Shown: piece by piece, positions 1-11,961 of the stretch
How the letters are laid out: the number at the start of each line of letters is the position of its first letter
Position numbering within the stretch: position 1 is the first letter of the stretch
Source: Alternaria dauci
Taxonomy: Eukaryota; Ascomycota; Dothideomycetes; Pleosporales; Pleosporaceae
Length of the DNA: 64,000 bases
Assembly: GCF_042100115.1 (NCBI RefSeq)
Contig: NC_091276.1
Coordinates: 1,550,001 to 1,614,000 of the forward strand
Direction: 5' to 3'
Position numbers and translations under genes: made by a program
Notes under the pieces: generated by a model
Database searches by the model: none
Told to the model about the DNA's origin: nothing
Seen by the model: only the letters and a program-made list of their open reading frames with translations

Positions 1-933
1 CATTCCATCTACCGAGCGCGTCACCATCAAGCAGAAGATTCCTTCGATACTGTCATAGTCGCAGACATGAAGTTGCCAGGAGCCTTCAAAAACCTTCTCG
101 CCGACTGTGAAGGAGTCGCCCACGTCGCGTCTGATTTGAGCTTCAGTCCTGACCCCAACGTTGTCATTACAGGGTGCGTCAATGGCATTAAGGCGATACT
201 AGAGGAAGCTCGTTCGACACCCACCATCAAGAGATTTGTGTACACTTCGAGCAGCAACGCAGCAACTAGACCCTTGGTGGACGAGGCAAGACATGTCAAC
301 TCAAGTTCGTGGAACGACGGCATCTTAGAGGAAGCTTGGGCGCCACCACCGTACCACCCTGAGCGTGCTTACGCCGTGTACGCGGCCTCGAAGGTTGCGT
401 GCGAGCGTGCAGCTTGGGCCTTTGTGCAGGAGCAGAAACCGAGCTTTGTCTTCAACACTGTGCTTCCCAACTACACGTCTGGCATCATATTACAGCCTCT
501 CCATATTGCAGGCGCAGGAAGTACCGCGCGTTGGGTGCGTGACGCCTTTGATCACCCCTCCGAGGAGGAATATGTAGCAAAGCTGCGGGACGATAGTCCC
601 CAGTGGCAAGTCGATGTCGAAGATGTTGCGAAATTGCATCTTGCAGCGCTCATGTTTGACGAGGTCAATGGCGAGCGGCTGTTTGGTTTCGCCTTCCCTT
701 TCAACTACAACAGCTTCCTCCGTGTGTTCCGAGAATTGGCACCGGACCGTATGTTTCCAGCCGACGAACCTGGGAAAAAGAAACCGAGTACCACAGTGGA
801 TGTTCAGAGGTCCATTGAGCTACTGAAAAAGTTTGGGGCAAGTGGTTGGGTGCCATTCGAGGAGAGTATCCGACGTTCGTGCTTGGGTACATATGGAGAC
901 GGCTTCAGCGCATACAATGGCCTTGTTGGTTGA
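1..933 (+). CDS. Extended SDR reductase (dihydroflavonol-4-reductase/Gre2-like), 5'-truncated
   Basis: The frame is open from the first base of the window to a TGA at 931-933, giving 310 residues of a protein whose N-terminus lies outside. The missing part would hold the Rossmann glycine motif. Visible family features are the segment EGVAHVAS near fragment residue 40, which follows the second Rossmann strand in this family, VYTSSS near residue 80, and the catalytic YAASK (YxxxK, Tyr at nt 379-381). Families with this layout are NAD(P)H-dependent reductases of aldehydes, ketones or dihydroflavonols, usually cytosolic. The substrate cannot be told from sequence. The ATG at 67 is internal, because the codons before it are also coding-like and continuous. 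The family is clear; the exact enzyme is not. Confidence 0.85.
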   Translation, partial: HSIYRARHHQAEDSFDTVIVADMKLPGAFKNLLADCEGVAHVASDLSFSPDPNVVITGCVNGIKAILEEARSTPTIKRFVYTSSSNAATRPLVDEARHVNSSSWNDGILEEAWAPPPYHPERAYAVYAASKVACERAAWAFVQEQKPSFVFNTVLPNYTSGIILQPLHIAGAGSTARWVRDAFDHPSEEEYVAKLRDDSPQWQVDVEDVAKLHLAALMFDEVNGERLFGFAFPFNYNSFLRVFRELAPDRMFPADEPGKKKPSTTVDVQRSIELLKKFGASGWVPFEESIRRSCLGTYGDGFSAYNGLVG

Positions 934-3449
934 TGGTATCTTTCTATGCTACGAATATCAAGCATTTTTGAAATCTTGTCCAGTATATGTGCGTGTTGCT
1001 GGTGGGACAAATCAGTGTTTGTCTCACGAAGTTTGTACAGATTGTAACATGATGGGTTGATGCCGTAGACGAAGACACGATGGTCCAACCAGAGCTCTTA
1101 GTGACGCTATGCGTGTCTTTGCACATGGTTTGGACGAAACAACACTTCGGGAGATTGTGTGTTTTGTAGGTGAGCTGTCACCGAATTGCCGATTGACAAA
1201 GATCATCAGTGCCATATACATCAAGGCAGAGCCTACGTCCCAACTCTTATCGTCTTAAGATTGCACGACAAGGCTTTGTCCACTGCGAATACCGAAGCCT
1301 TGCCAAAGATCATACGATTGCCTAGCAGAATGGATATGCTGAAGAAGTCTCCCACAGTGTCGCCACGTGGCCGAGTTGATCTCATGATCGGTCGGAGCAG
1401 ATTCCAAACGGAATTCAATGTGCAGCCAAACGGTACTCGAAACTAAGTGAGCCCAAGTTGATAATCTACGCAGCCTCTGTATGATGTCATGTTTGTTTCG
1501 AAGATTTCTTTTCGGACCCTCGCTTTGCTTTTGCGGCCACGTTGCGCCGCAAAGCTTATCACATTGGTTGACGGTGGATGGTTCACGACGTGGGCACGCG
1601 AATGGGTTGTTGTAGGGCAAAACTTTGGCTCTGTGCTGTACTGGTAGCCTGTTTTGGCCTTGACGGTGTTGGGCGCGGTGCTCGTGTTGTTATTCGAAGC
1701 ATTCGGTGCTGTCAAAACAACTCTCAGCCTGCAGAGAAAAAGCTTCGTGGTTTCGCATTCCATGTTGAATGCGCACTTGCGGAGCCGCATGCCCAACGAC
1801 CTGTGTCTACATGGCTCGGTGTCTATGGTCAACGCTTCTCTTCCGGGCTCGACGAGGACGAGTATATTGATAAGCGTAGTTACGGGTCGTTGGGTAGACG
1901 CATCGCTGGTCTTTGGATGAGATGGCAGTGTCAAAGTCTACCATGCGCTGTTGGAAACTTGGGTGGTTACAATGAGCGACTGAAGCGTGGTGTCTGGGCG
2001 CCTAGTGTCATGCCCGAGCAGTAAGCTGAGCAAATGTTCAAGGTTTCATGAGGGGTTGTAGGCGATCATGTTGCGGTTATCATTCCTCGGCGGTAAGCTG
2101 ACTCTGTTCCATCTAGATTGTACCTGGTGGACCCTGTAACTCGGGAATCGGGGTCGGTCTCTTCATGATGCCCGAAAACGATGACGTTCATGCTGACGCA
2201 ACGTGGTAGCCGGACAAAAACTTTTTTTTAATCAACGTGTTCGTACACAGTGGTCATGGAGTTGTAGACTAGGGTCACCTGGCAGGTAGGTGACACGTTG
2301 AAGGAGAGTGGGAGTGGGAGCGGCGTTGGGGGTGAAGAAGGGCGAGGGCGAGTGTGGCAACTGGAAAAGCACGTGAGAAGGGGCACTGGAGGCATTGCTG
2401 TAGAAAAGCAGGCAGCGTGTTTGATGAGCACAGCTAGCCATGTATGGAGGGGGTGATTGTTGCGAGTACGCGCGGCGCAGACATGTGGAGCGTCGCGATG
2501 TAGCGCATGGGGATCAACACGCAATACGATCTAGGTGCGCTCTCGCGACTGCTTTTACGGATACGCGCTTGCGACAATCGGGAGCGATGAGCCGTTGGCC
2601 GGGCTCAGGCGCACAGCACGCGGTGGCGTTGTGCCAAGCGTGTGACTGGCGGTAGAGTTGTGATGGCGTTTGATTGAGTTGCACATGGGCCGATGGCCAT
2701 GTCTGTCCAGGTGTCCCTGAGATGGTTCGAGGGTGGTGTGGAGAGCAGGGCCGACTGCAGAGATGAGAGGGAGGAATGGAAGAATGGAAGCAGGAAGGAA
2801 GCAGAGGAGGACTGGCGGGTTTGCGTTCCGGCTGGCACGACGACTCAGAGCGAGTTTGGCTGTCGCAGCTCAAAGGTGGTCCCAGCCCAGTGTTGTGGAC
2901 GGGTCCAAGGGGTTTTTCAGGGTCCACGCTAGGCCGTTTGCAGCGGGCATCTGGAGCCCCCAAGGGCCTTGGCGTGCATTGCGAGCACGGGCGCTGCGTT
3001 ACACCTGCCCGAAAGGGGCCCGTGGGCAGCTCCAGCAGTCGAGGCCGTTACCCACTCCCCTATTCCTCGCCCACCTGCGCCGTCAATCTATACGCCGCCT
3101 GCAAGATTGATCTCCCGTCTCCCTCTGCTAGAGGCTCGCATGCCACTCGTTGGTGCGCACCTCCGCGCTTCTCGCGTCCGCTTTCGTGCTACCACACAGA
3201 CGTGACGTACTGAACAGCTCCGCCCCCTTCGCAAGCAAACGCTCCAGCATTTCGCCAGGCCCCGTGAACCGTGCACACGGCGCAGGCGGGAAATCTCCCC
3301 CCCCAAAGAAAAAAAGTACCCAGGTTCGGTCGGTGCCAGAGGTACTCGGCCTGCCGCCCTCCTCCTGCCTTTCGTATATATCCTGCTTCCCGCTGATTAG
3401 CACGCCGCTGCCCACCCTCTCTTCTTCACAACCAGCCCGAGCAATCATC
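934..3449. other. Intergenic region
   Basis: No convincing gene seen. Several unrecognised frames of 60-163 codons overlap on both strands around 1.4-2.0 kb and 2.5-3.2 kb with no family motif or splice structure. The right part is GC-rich and then becomes CT-rich close to 3450, as expected for the promoter and leader of the desaturase. Confidence 0.5.
3375..3381 (+). promoter_or_regulatory. TATA-like box of the desaturase gene
   Basis: TATATAT lies about 70 nt before the ATG at 3450, followed by a pyrimidine-rich run containing CCTCTCTTCTTC. The spacing suits a fungal core promoter. Assigned by position only. Confidence 0.4.
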
Positions 3450-5365
3450 ATGTCGCGACACCAGATAATTTCCCCCGCAGACATTGAGCGTCAGATTGCC
3501 CAAGGCGAGCCTATTGTGATCCACGAGGGCTATGTCCTGCATCTTGGAGAATGGATCGATAAGCACCCGGGTGGTCGTCTCGCTATCCTGCACATGGTCG
3601 GAAGAGATGCGACAGACGAGATCAATATGTATGTAATGCGGGACGAGCCTAAATCTACTCCAGCCCTACCAACCCAGCTCTAAAAGGCAAAGTCCGCCCT
3701 ATACCATGTCGCCGGATGTCTGCGGAAGGGTTGAGTAAGCACACCACCTTAACCTCATGCTGACCTCACACCAGCTACCACACCAATAAGGCCCTACTTA
3801 TGATGACAAAGCATCGCATCGGTCGCGTACAGCTGCCCTGGGCCAACCTTGAGCCTCCAATTCGCTCGCCCGACTACTACATAAATCTCAAAGAGAGAAA
3901 ACGATTGGCCGCTGCGCCAGAGTCCGAAAAATCTCGTCGCGGGAGAAGCGTCGACCTGGGATCCGTGGGTCTACCCGTCTACCCCCACACACACACTCCA
4001 TACACCCTCGCTAACACCAACAAGGCTGCCGCCATCATCGGCAAGAAGCTGATTGGAAAGCCCGATACTTGTGTCTACCGCTCCACCAGCCGTCCTGCAA
4101 GTGATCCCGAGAAGCTTCCTCTTATCCAAAGCGAGTATGACGCTGAGCCGCCCGTCATCACCGCTGCAGAGGAGAAGAAGAGGCACAGGGAACAGTATGC
4201 CATCGAGCAAGAAGAGAAGGAGATAGAAGAGGGCCTCCGCAACAACCCTTCGCTCGACGTCGAGACGCAAAAGGCCATTGTCCAAAACTACCGTTTACTC
4301 CACCAGCAGTTCAAGGATGAAGGCCTCTACCAATGTCGCTACTCCGAGTATGCCAAAGAATCCATCCGATACGCTGTTCTTTTCGCTGCCTTTGGCGGCT
4401 TCTTGTACGCCAAATGGTACATGACCTCTGCCATCTTCCTTGGTTTGTTCTGGCAGCAAATCATGTTCACAGCACACGACGCCGGCCACCGTGGAATCAC
4501 CGGCAACTTTGTCGCAGACACGCTCATTGGCGCCTTCATCGCAGACTTTTGCTGCGGCCTCAGTATCGGCTGGTGGAAGTCCAGCCACAATGTCCACCAC
4601 CTCGTCACCAACATGCCCGAGCACGACCCCGACATCCAGAACATCCCCTTGTTCTCCACTTCTCCTACCTACATCAAGTCCATTCTCTCGTCCTTTTACA
4701 ACTTCCAGTTTGTATGGGATGCAGCCTGCGACTTCATGGTCCCCTACCAAAAGTACCTGTACTACCCCATCATGGCTTTTGCTCGTTTCAACCTGTACTT
4801 CCTAGGCTGGTTGCATCTAGTCTCGCCACGAGCTGCCCAACTAGGCGCAGCATGGTGGACACGACACGTCGAAATCCTCTTCATGTGCTGCTACTGGTAC
4901 CTCTTTGGCTACCTTCTCGTCTGGGTCACATTGCCTACATGGCCGATTCGTGTTGGTTTCGTCATCGTCTCGCACATGGTTACCATGATCTTGCACGTAC
5001 AAATAACCCTCTCTCACTGGGGTATGCCCACTTCGGATCTCGGACCCAACGAGTCTTTCCCCCAACGCCAATTGCGCACTACCATGGATGTCGACTGCCC
5101 ACCGTGGCTCGATTGGTTTCACGGCGGTCTACAGTTCCAGGCCGTCCACCATCTCTTCCCCCGTGTGCCGCGCCACAACCTCCGCCGAGGCCAAGAGCTC
5201 GTCCGTGAGTTTTCCTCAAAGACGGGTGTCAAGTACAACTGCTACGGCTTTGTTGAGGGCAACAAGGTTGTCATCAGCCGCCTGGAGCAGATCTCCCAGA
5301 TGGTCAAGATCATGGTCGAATGCCAGAACCACATGGCTGAGACGGGCGAGAGCGGATTGCATTAG
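3450..5365 (+). CDS. Delta-8 sphingolipid desaturase, cytochrome b5 fusion
   Basis: Two exons, 3450-3628 and 3775-5365, joined over a 146-nt intron (donor GTATGT, acceptor CCAG), give 589 aa. The N-terminus is a cytochrome b5 domain with the heme motif HPGG at residues 39-42. The C-terminal part is a membrane fatty-acyl desaturase with three histidine boxes: HDAGH (294-298), HNVHH (331-335) and QAVHH (515-519). The last has the glutamine typical of b5-fused front-end desaturases. Hydrophobic stretches flank the boxes. The fungal family introduces the delta-8 double bond of the sphingoid base of glucosylceramides in the endoplasmic reticulum. The ATG at 3450 is used because the second exon lacks the start of the b5 domain. 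Fusion order and boxes make the family firm; delta-8 specificity is inferred. Confidence 0.92.
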
Positions 5366-6121
5366 TACGCGCGGGCGCGGAAGTTGGTTTTTCTTTTGCT
5401 GGTGTGTAAACAGCTTCATGATGATGTGTTAGACTTGTAGACCTTATCTCCTTTGTAATGTGCATAGTTAGCGGGAAAAAGAGGCTACATCAAGAACATT
5501 ACGAGCAATATACACGATATTTGCATTCAGTACAGTGTCATTCAACAGTGTTGTGCTTACATCTTTTACCAGCACGTTTATCATCTGAACACATGATATT
5601 TGCATATTCTATCCTTTGTGCATGTTTCTTCTATGCGATCTTGTTAGGTTGGCTTGTGAGATGACAGAAGAATCACGTGTCAGGGTTCATTCAAGCAAAT
5701 AAGGGGCGTGTGGTCGGACTGTCCCATGCCTGTCATCGCACGGTCGTGGATCCCGGATGTCTGGTCTCGCAAGCCGATACTGCGCACGTCCTGGCCGCCA
5801 AGTCAGAACAAGTGTCAACCGAGTCATCCAAAAGGTCGGGTAACTATGTATAATCAGGCAGGCTCCTGACTCATGGACTCCGAGCAACCTGCTTGACTTT
5901 CATGTCCGACCTAGCTGGCTCAGTAGACGTACCGAGGTCGCCACTGCCCAACCTTATTTCCTACTAATCACGGCCAACACGTTAGTCCGACTATGATGCT
6001 GGCACTGAACTATGTATATATGCTGGCCGTGCGCATGGATGGCAAAGCACATCCATCTCCAAATGCATGGCACTCTGGTCGGCCGAGATTGACATTTTGA
6101 CATACATGTGCTAATACAAAA
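5366..6121. other. Intergenic region between convergent genes
   Basis: Contains the 3' flanks of the desaturase (plus strand) and of the SnoaL-like gene (minus strand). No other gene or repeat seen. Confidence 0.5.
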
Positions 6122-6816
6122 CTACAAAGTGGGGAAGCCGCCGTCCAGTGTAGCAGGACCCTGATCGTTGTGCAGTCAGCAAAGGCGAAGCGGTCACGAA
6201 CAAAAAGCGCACAACGTACCATGCGCACCAAGTTACGGTTGGTGATCTTCCAGCTTCCATCCTTCTGCCTGGCCCACGTGTCCTGGTACTGGGCCTTGTC
6301 AATCAAAACCTTGCTATTGTCTACCGTGTTTCCAATGCCAGTGTAGGGAGTAAAGTAGTGCGTGGCCTGGAAGTACGTGACGGACACGGCACTGGTGAGA
6401 CCGCAGATGTGAATCAATTGCGTGCCGAGATGATGCTGGGTGGAGACAAAGGTACTGAGGCTGGGCGCTAGGGTGTCGATGATGGCTTGTACACCATTTA
6501 ACACACCAATGGGGTCAGAATAGTTGGCACGGGTGTCGGTAGTGAAGACCTTTCTCAGGACTTCGTAGTTGCGGCCATCAATGGCAAGGGCGTAGAGCGC
6601 CAGGGTCTGCCGAATAGATTCCGTCGCAACGGGGTCCGGGAGAGATTGAGGGGTAAATTGCCCCGCCAGGTAGCTGAAGCTCACCGGCCCGGGCGCAATC
6701 TTCGGGCAGCCGTTGTCCACACCGAACGATGTGATGGACGTGCTGTCATTGCTTTGAGCTGAAACAAAGGGTAGAGCGAACAGAGCCGTAACGTGCAGTG
6801 TGATTGCGAAGCGCAT
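6122..6816 (-). CDS. Secreted SnoaL/NTF2-fold protein
   Basis: Exon 1 runs 6816-6220 and exon 2 6160-6122, with a 59-nt intron (GTACGT..CAG), giving 211 aa. The start MRFAITLHV opens a signal peptide of about 20 residues ending in VSA. An ATG two codons upstream at 6822 is an alternative. The body resembles the SnoaL-like (NTF2 superfamily) cone fold: a helical segment with LALYALAIDGRNY, then FTTDTRANY, STQHHLGTQ and a closing strand WKITNRNLVRM. Splicing replaces a run-on tail with the short ending GPATLDGGFPTL, which fits family members whose last strand is followed by MGP. Relatives include dehydratases, cyclases and many proteins of unknown role, so the reaction is unknown. Export is inferred from the leader. 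Confidence 0.75.
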
Positions 6817-9131
6817 GTTCATACAGATACGTAGCAAGGATGTGGGTTCGAGGTAGGTGTGGTTCAGAAGAACGTAGGCAGGACAACGAATCAGAATCGA
6901 GCAACCAACAGAGACCTTCGGGTCTGAAATGTATACTAGATGATTGGGGCTGTATATGTGTAAACAAGTTTCGTGCCAAGGGTCGATGCTAGGAAGAAGT
7001 AGCAGTGAGTGAGTTTGTTGATGATGGTCGATGATGTTTTGATTATGCCGTATCACCTCCCTAACGCGGTTTGGTTCTCACTATCAAGTACCGCGTTGGC
7101 GGCTAATCTTGGATGTCAGTAGAGTCAAATCTCTGGACGTTGGGATGTACAGCAAGCGACACAGCCTTTCACGCGGGGCAGTTCTTAGCGAGACTGGTGG
7201 CGGGGTACTATTGCAGCGATTAGTCCGTATCGCACCTTCAACCTTTTCTACCTAGGTAACGTCAACCGCAACATCTCTACGACCAATGCATCTCTTTTGC
7301 GAGTGCGATTTTTTAGATAGATCTTGGCAAAAAGACTCGTACCCTGGAGACATGCTGCAGCGCTTCTCTTCGACGGCTCGACTATTCTAAGGCTTGCGAG
7401 TGCGTTGTTCTTCGCCTGGGATGTTGCTCAGGCACATGAAGGATAGCGCACAGCGCAAGGATTATGAAGGTAAGCTCTTTGTCAACGAAGCATATGACAT
7501 ACATCCGCCTGGCGTGCTTGCTTCAATTGCCATTGTGCCATCCTCGCCAGCCGGCAACAATGACGAACTCTTCAAAGCTACGGGCACTCTTCGTCTCACA
7601 ATCGAGTCAAAGTGTATGGATACATTCTCCCGGTACAACAGTGACTAACGCGATAATTTACAGACACTGCTGTGGGTCGAGCTGATGTTTCGCGATGGCC
7701 TTGGGGCTTTCAGACGTATATCTAATACCAACACAGCACGAATCTGTCCAAGAGGGATTATGTGACACCCGTTACTCAGCTCTTCTATGCTTGATCATGG
7801 TTATTTCACAATCTACGATTTCGCCAATTCCCGAGTTAGAAGAGCTGACGAGAACACTTACTAGTGGAGGCATCAACATGACCGAAAAAAGCATACTCGG
7901 TCACGGCATCCGAGGGAAAGACTCCTGTTGTCGTTGAGACCGGTCGAGGTCCATGGAAGAAGAACGGGAGATGAGTCGCAGTAAAGAAGACGCTTTGTTA
8001 GATTGAATGGCCAAAACTCTCAAGATATAGACTTTTAAACCAAACGAAGACGGTCATCCGACCACAAAGCCGCACTTCACGAGGATTTCAACAATCAGAG
8101 ACCATATCGAGCCGTGAGAGAGAGGACGTCTCTGGAGCCTCATTATCCTCGACGATATTCGAATGAAATACTGAATGCAAACATAGGATGCAACCTGGCC
8201 TGTCGCTTGAGTAGCCGAAGAAGCGGAGTGAAGACCCCATGAAAAGACATCAGTCTATGTAGCCACTGGCACAGTATATAGACGCAAGCATCACGCTGAT
8301 CTTGCCAGGCTTGCCGATACGTTATGACGACCCGTTTTATGGCGAAATCGTGATGTTCCATCCCAGGGCCAGGGAACTTGTTTGATATGGCAAACAATCC
8401 AACGAGACTGGCCGCGAGCAGGTTGCTAATTCGGCCGGTTGGCGGATACATTGATGGCCATGGATGGTACCTGCGTTAGTTCTGGTGTCTTTCTCGGTAC
8501 TAAAACTCCAGGACAGACTCGGAATTCGCCTAATATGCGCTCCTCGAATCTGCATTCTGGTGCTGCCTTCGCATTGTTCATCGTACCAACTATCTCCGTG
8601 CCCTTTACTGGGACGTTGTCACCATGTCAAACTGACACGAGCAGATACCTCTGTCTTTTCTAAGTCTCTTCTGCGCATCTTTAACGACTGGCCGGTCAGT
8701 TTGCCTGTTCGGTACACACCAACTCCACTACCACATCCTCATCCCACGTGCCAAGCATCAAGGCCACTCCCAACAGGCTCTTGCACACTACTACAGCGTC
8801 ACACTCGGTAATTCCGCCTACCCAGGACCTCTTGAAGCCAATCGTCTACCTTGCCGGGCAAGTTCTTGCCATCTTTTACGGAAACTGAGTACCGCGATGT
8901 CCACCGCCAAGGCAACCCGTCGCCTTGGCTCGGTGCCCAGACATGTAGGTGTATGCTATGCAGCAGCAAACCGAAAGCACGGCATACAAAACCTTCAGCC
9001 CGTAAGTACCACCTTGAGTTCTTCGCTCTACTACCTCACACGAAACACTATATTCGAAGCCTCGTAGCACTCTCGTCACCGCACACCCAACTCGACAAGA
9101 AATCCACGGTCGTTCCTACAAATCCATCAAT
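6817..9131. other. Intergenic region, about 2.3 kb
   Basis: No gene I can support. Two short plus-strand frames (7394-7648 and 7695-7937) and a minus-strand frame (8143-8451) show no motif, signal peptide or splice structure. The stretch just before 9132 is the promoter and leader of the next gene. Confidence 0.45.
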
Positions 9132-9749
9132 ATGAGGTTCTCGGTAATTGCCCTTCTTGCTGCCGCCACCGCCGTTGTGGCACAGGACACTGTCTCTGTG
9201 ACTGCTGGTGGTGATTGCGAGCCTCACGGCGATCACTGGTAAGGCGATCTAAATATATATGTTTCACGAATTCAACTGACAGCCTTCAGGCACTGCCCCG
9301 ACGGCGTCCCAGAGCCTACCACCCCTCCTACCCCAGAACAACTCGCTTCCCATTCTGCGGAGGAGGCCGCTGAGGAGACAGCTGCTTCTACCCCTGCCTC
9401 TACCATCGCTTCAACCACCCTCACTGTTGTCACCTCTGGATCTACCCTGATCACTGCTTCCGCAACTCACAGCCACGACGATGACGACGAGGACCACGAC
9501 CATGAAGCCACTGCCAGTACTTGCGAACCCCATGGTGACCACTGGCACTGCCCTTCCGGTGTTGCTGAGCCTACCACTGCACCCGCCGAGACCGTCTCTG
9601 GTACTGCTACCGTCACTGCTAGTGGCGACGCTGCTGAGTCCGCCGCCGGTTCTTCCAGCGCTATTCCTGAGCAAACCGCGAATGCAGCTGTTGCTCTTGG
9701 CGCCGGCAAGGTTGTCGCTTTTCTCGGTGCTGCCGCTTACTTCTTGTAA
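9132..9749 (+). CDS. GPI-anchored-type surface protein with twin CEPHGDHWHC motifs
   Basis: Exons 9132-9238 and 9290-9749, with a 51-nt intron, encode 188 aa. Residues 1-17 form a signal peptide ending at AVVA|Q. The motif CEPHGDHWHCP is at residues 29-39, followed by GVPEPTT, and a nearly identical copy starts at residue 114. Between them lie a Ser/Thr/Ala-rich stretch and an acidic His run (HSHDDDDEDHDHE). The C-terminus is Ser/Ala-rich and ends in a hydrophobic tail, as in GPI-anchored wall proteins. The intron splits the Trp codon of the first motif, while the second copy is uninterrupted. His and Cys density suggests metal binding, but that is inference. I cannot assign a named family. 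Confidence 0.8.
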
Positions 9750-10512
9750 GCACGGATTGGCCTCGACTGTTTTGCCGACCTTTGAATGCAAGCAAGCTCT
9801 CAAATGAGCGGATATGCATATTATGGACGAATGCATCCTTACTATATGACTTCACTGTACATAATACGATGTCGGGTACTCGTAATGATATCCTGTTTCG
9901 AAATCGAACAACAAATGAAATAAATATAAAGATTGAGATCACAACTAGTGCTGTCCATGATGGTTGCTATTGTGTCCATCTGTCATATTCCTTTACCAAT
10001 CAATTTACGCCATTTTCTCAGCTACTTATCAGAGTCAGCCAAATTGTGCGCTTCCTCGGAGATGGTCATCCATGCGGGCCAAATGGAAACTGAATTTTGA
10101 GTTGTGGTTGTAGAGCATACATGCCTGTTTTCTTTAATACAACAACCCACCGATGAATGTATTACCCGGAACTTAGACATAGGCATCTCGAGACAAAACG
10201 AACCATGTTTAGCACTACAAAACTAAACAGCGTCTTGTCTCATGGATTGACAATGAAAGAATCCCAGACGCACCAGAAAGAAACAAAGCAAAGCCATTGT
10301 TTAACAAACAAACATCCCTACATGCGAAAACGATTGACATGGTATCTCAGAAAACGCCCGTTTCATATATCGCGCCGTCGTTCATCAACAGATAGCAAGT
10401 TTGAGGCAAGCCAAATATTATCTCAACACACTTCGAGGCCAATTTTCTCCTTGGGACAAACCGATCCACGCAGTCAAGCGCCACTCCAAAGACGAAAGCG
10501 AAACTCACAATA
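9750..10512. other. Intergenic region
   Basis: A/T-richer stretch with the 3' flank of the preceding gene. The 118-codon frame at 10157-10513 overlaps the next start in another frame and has no motif. Nothing else seen. Confidence 0.45.
9919..9924 (+). terminator. Candidate polyadenylation signal AATAAA
   Basis: AATAAA in an A/T-rich run about 170 nt after the stop of the twin-motif gene. Assigned by position only; fungal poly(A) signals are loose. Confidence 0.3.
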
Positions 10513-11043
10513 ATGGCATTTTCCTGCCTCTCTCACATCTTCACCAACCTTACACCCGCAACACAAGCAGTCCACAAACCCGGTCACATGGGTCTTATCC
10601 ACCAAGCCTCTTGCCCAACAAAAACACCTTCCACATTTCCTACCGCACCCAACCAACCCACAACAGCGTTCGCTCCTAATCTTGTATCGGGCGCCGCATT
10701 TCGTGAGCGCATACAGGAAATCTTGTCGGGACCGCAGACGCCAGAGCAAAACGAAACAACAGTCGAGGACGGAGGAGAAGACGGCACGAGTTGGGTGTTG
10801 GCGAGCAAGGATGTAGATGGATGGGATGTTGGGCGAGAGAAGGCTACGCAAATGTTTGTTAAGAGGAAAGGGAGGGGAAAGTTTAAATTCGAAGAAGCGA
10901 TGGTGGAGGGGTGGGGGCTTGAGCTGACGGAAGAAGGTGCGAGTAATGGAGTGTTGGGGGCGTGGAACAAGGACAGGGAAGTTGTGGCTAGGGGAGGTCT
11001 TTTGGAGGATGGTTTTGAGTATCGAAGTTGGATTGCTGAGTAA
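10513..11043 (+). CDS. Hypothetical protein, 176 aa
   Basis: Single-exon frame from ATG 10513 to TAA 11041-11043. I do not recognise it. The first 60 residues are Pro/Thr-rich with no signal peptide or membrane segment. The remainder is charged and reads like a folded domain (SWVLASKDVDGWDVGRE, then a basic patch KRKGRGKFKFEEA). A long frame on the opposite strand (10474-11304) covers the same DNA but is Cys/Leu-rich without motifs and looks like its shadow. The call rests on length and protein-like composition, so it could be a lineage-specific gene or a chance frame. Confidence 0.45.
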   Translation: MAFSCLSHIFTNLTPATQAVHKPGHMGLIHQASCPTKTPSTFPTAPNQPTTAFAPNLVSGAAFRERIQEILSGPQTPEQNETTVEDGGEDGTSWVLASKDVDGWDVGREKATQMFVKRKGRGKFKFEEAMVEGWGLELTEEGASNGVLGAWNKDREVVARGGLLEDGFEYRSWIAE

Positions 11044-11961
11044 AACAAGAGACATGTGCGGGTAGAGAAAAGGAGTCCATGTGCAATGGAGATGGTATTC
11101 ATGCTGCGGTAAATTTGGAGGGGCAAAATGTGATGGAAGGAATGAGGGACAGAGTAAGACAGAACAAGTGTCACGAGACAGGTTTTGGACAACAATCAAT
11201 ACGCGTAGCTTTTCACTGGAGAGCAGATACTTTCTCAATACATAGTAGTACTGTTTAGGCTTCGCCACCTCTTCTCTTACTGTGTAAAGTAATCGCTGTC
11301 GCATCTTAGCTGTCGTGGTGGATTACAAGTGGTGGAAGGTACGTGCCGCATTATGCAAGGGGGGGTCCGTGTACGAACCACTAATCCTCTCTCGTCCACA
11401 GTTCACATCAAAGACCAACTGGAATACCGTTCTGAAGACGATACGCTCCAGAAGAAGAGTTGTGGCCATACACGCGGGAACCAAGCGTGATTGTCACTGT
11501 TCAACGGACGCGTTCAAGGACCACCTGTGCCGCATTGCTTCAACTAGTTGATAAGATGAAGATGACTAGACAGCAGTCTGGATCCTTATGATCCACTATC
11601 AAGGCGTATTTGTGCCGTGTATCGAAGTAAGCTACGACATTCTGGCGAATCAAGGGCGATGTGCGAGGTGGCACTTCATGTCGATTATACCTAGAAGACC
11701 ATGATGCCGCACGTAACACGTATAAGCAGTGTGCAATCACGCACATGCATGCAGATTCGATAGTTGGAATTGCCCTGTTGACTCTTTAGCAGATGGGACG
11801 AGCAGGTGGTAAAGGGAAAGATATGCCTACCGGAATGCCATGAAGAGATGCATATAAGAAGGCTTCTCACGTACTTTCTCTCCTATACTCATTCATATCT
11901 CCTCATCTTTCAATCGCTCGACCTGAAGTCTTCATATTTCCAAAGACAATACGGACTCATC
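11044..11961. other. Intergenic region
   Basis: No gene seen. It ends with the TATA box and CT-rich leader of the small secreted protein gene. Confidence 0.45.
11853..11859 (+). promoter_or_regulatory. TATA-like box of the small secreted protein gene
   Basis: TATAAGA about 105 nt before the ATG at 11962, followed by a pyrimidine-rich leader (TTTCTCTCC). Confidence 0.45.

Noticed and set aside
1443..2024. Opposing frames of 163 and 148 codons in the first intergenic region
   Set aside because: They overlap on opposite strands and neither shows a motif, leader or splice structure.
10474..11304. 276-codon minus-strand frame
   Set aside because: Lies over the plus-strand frame at 10513-11043, has Cys/Leu-rich composition typical of an antisense shadow, and no domain.
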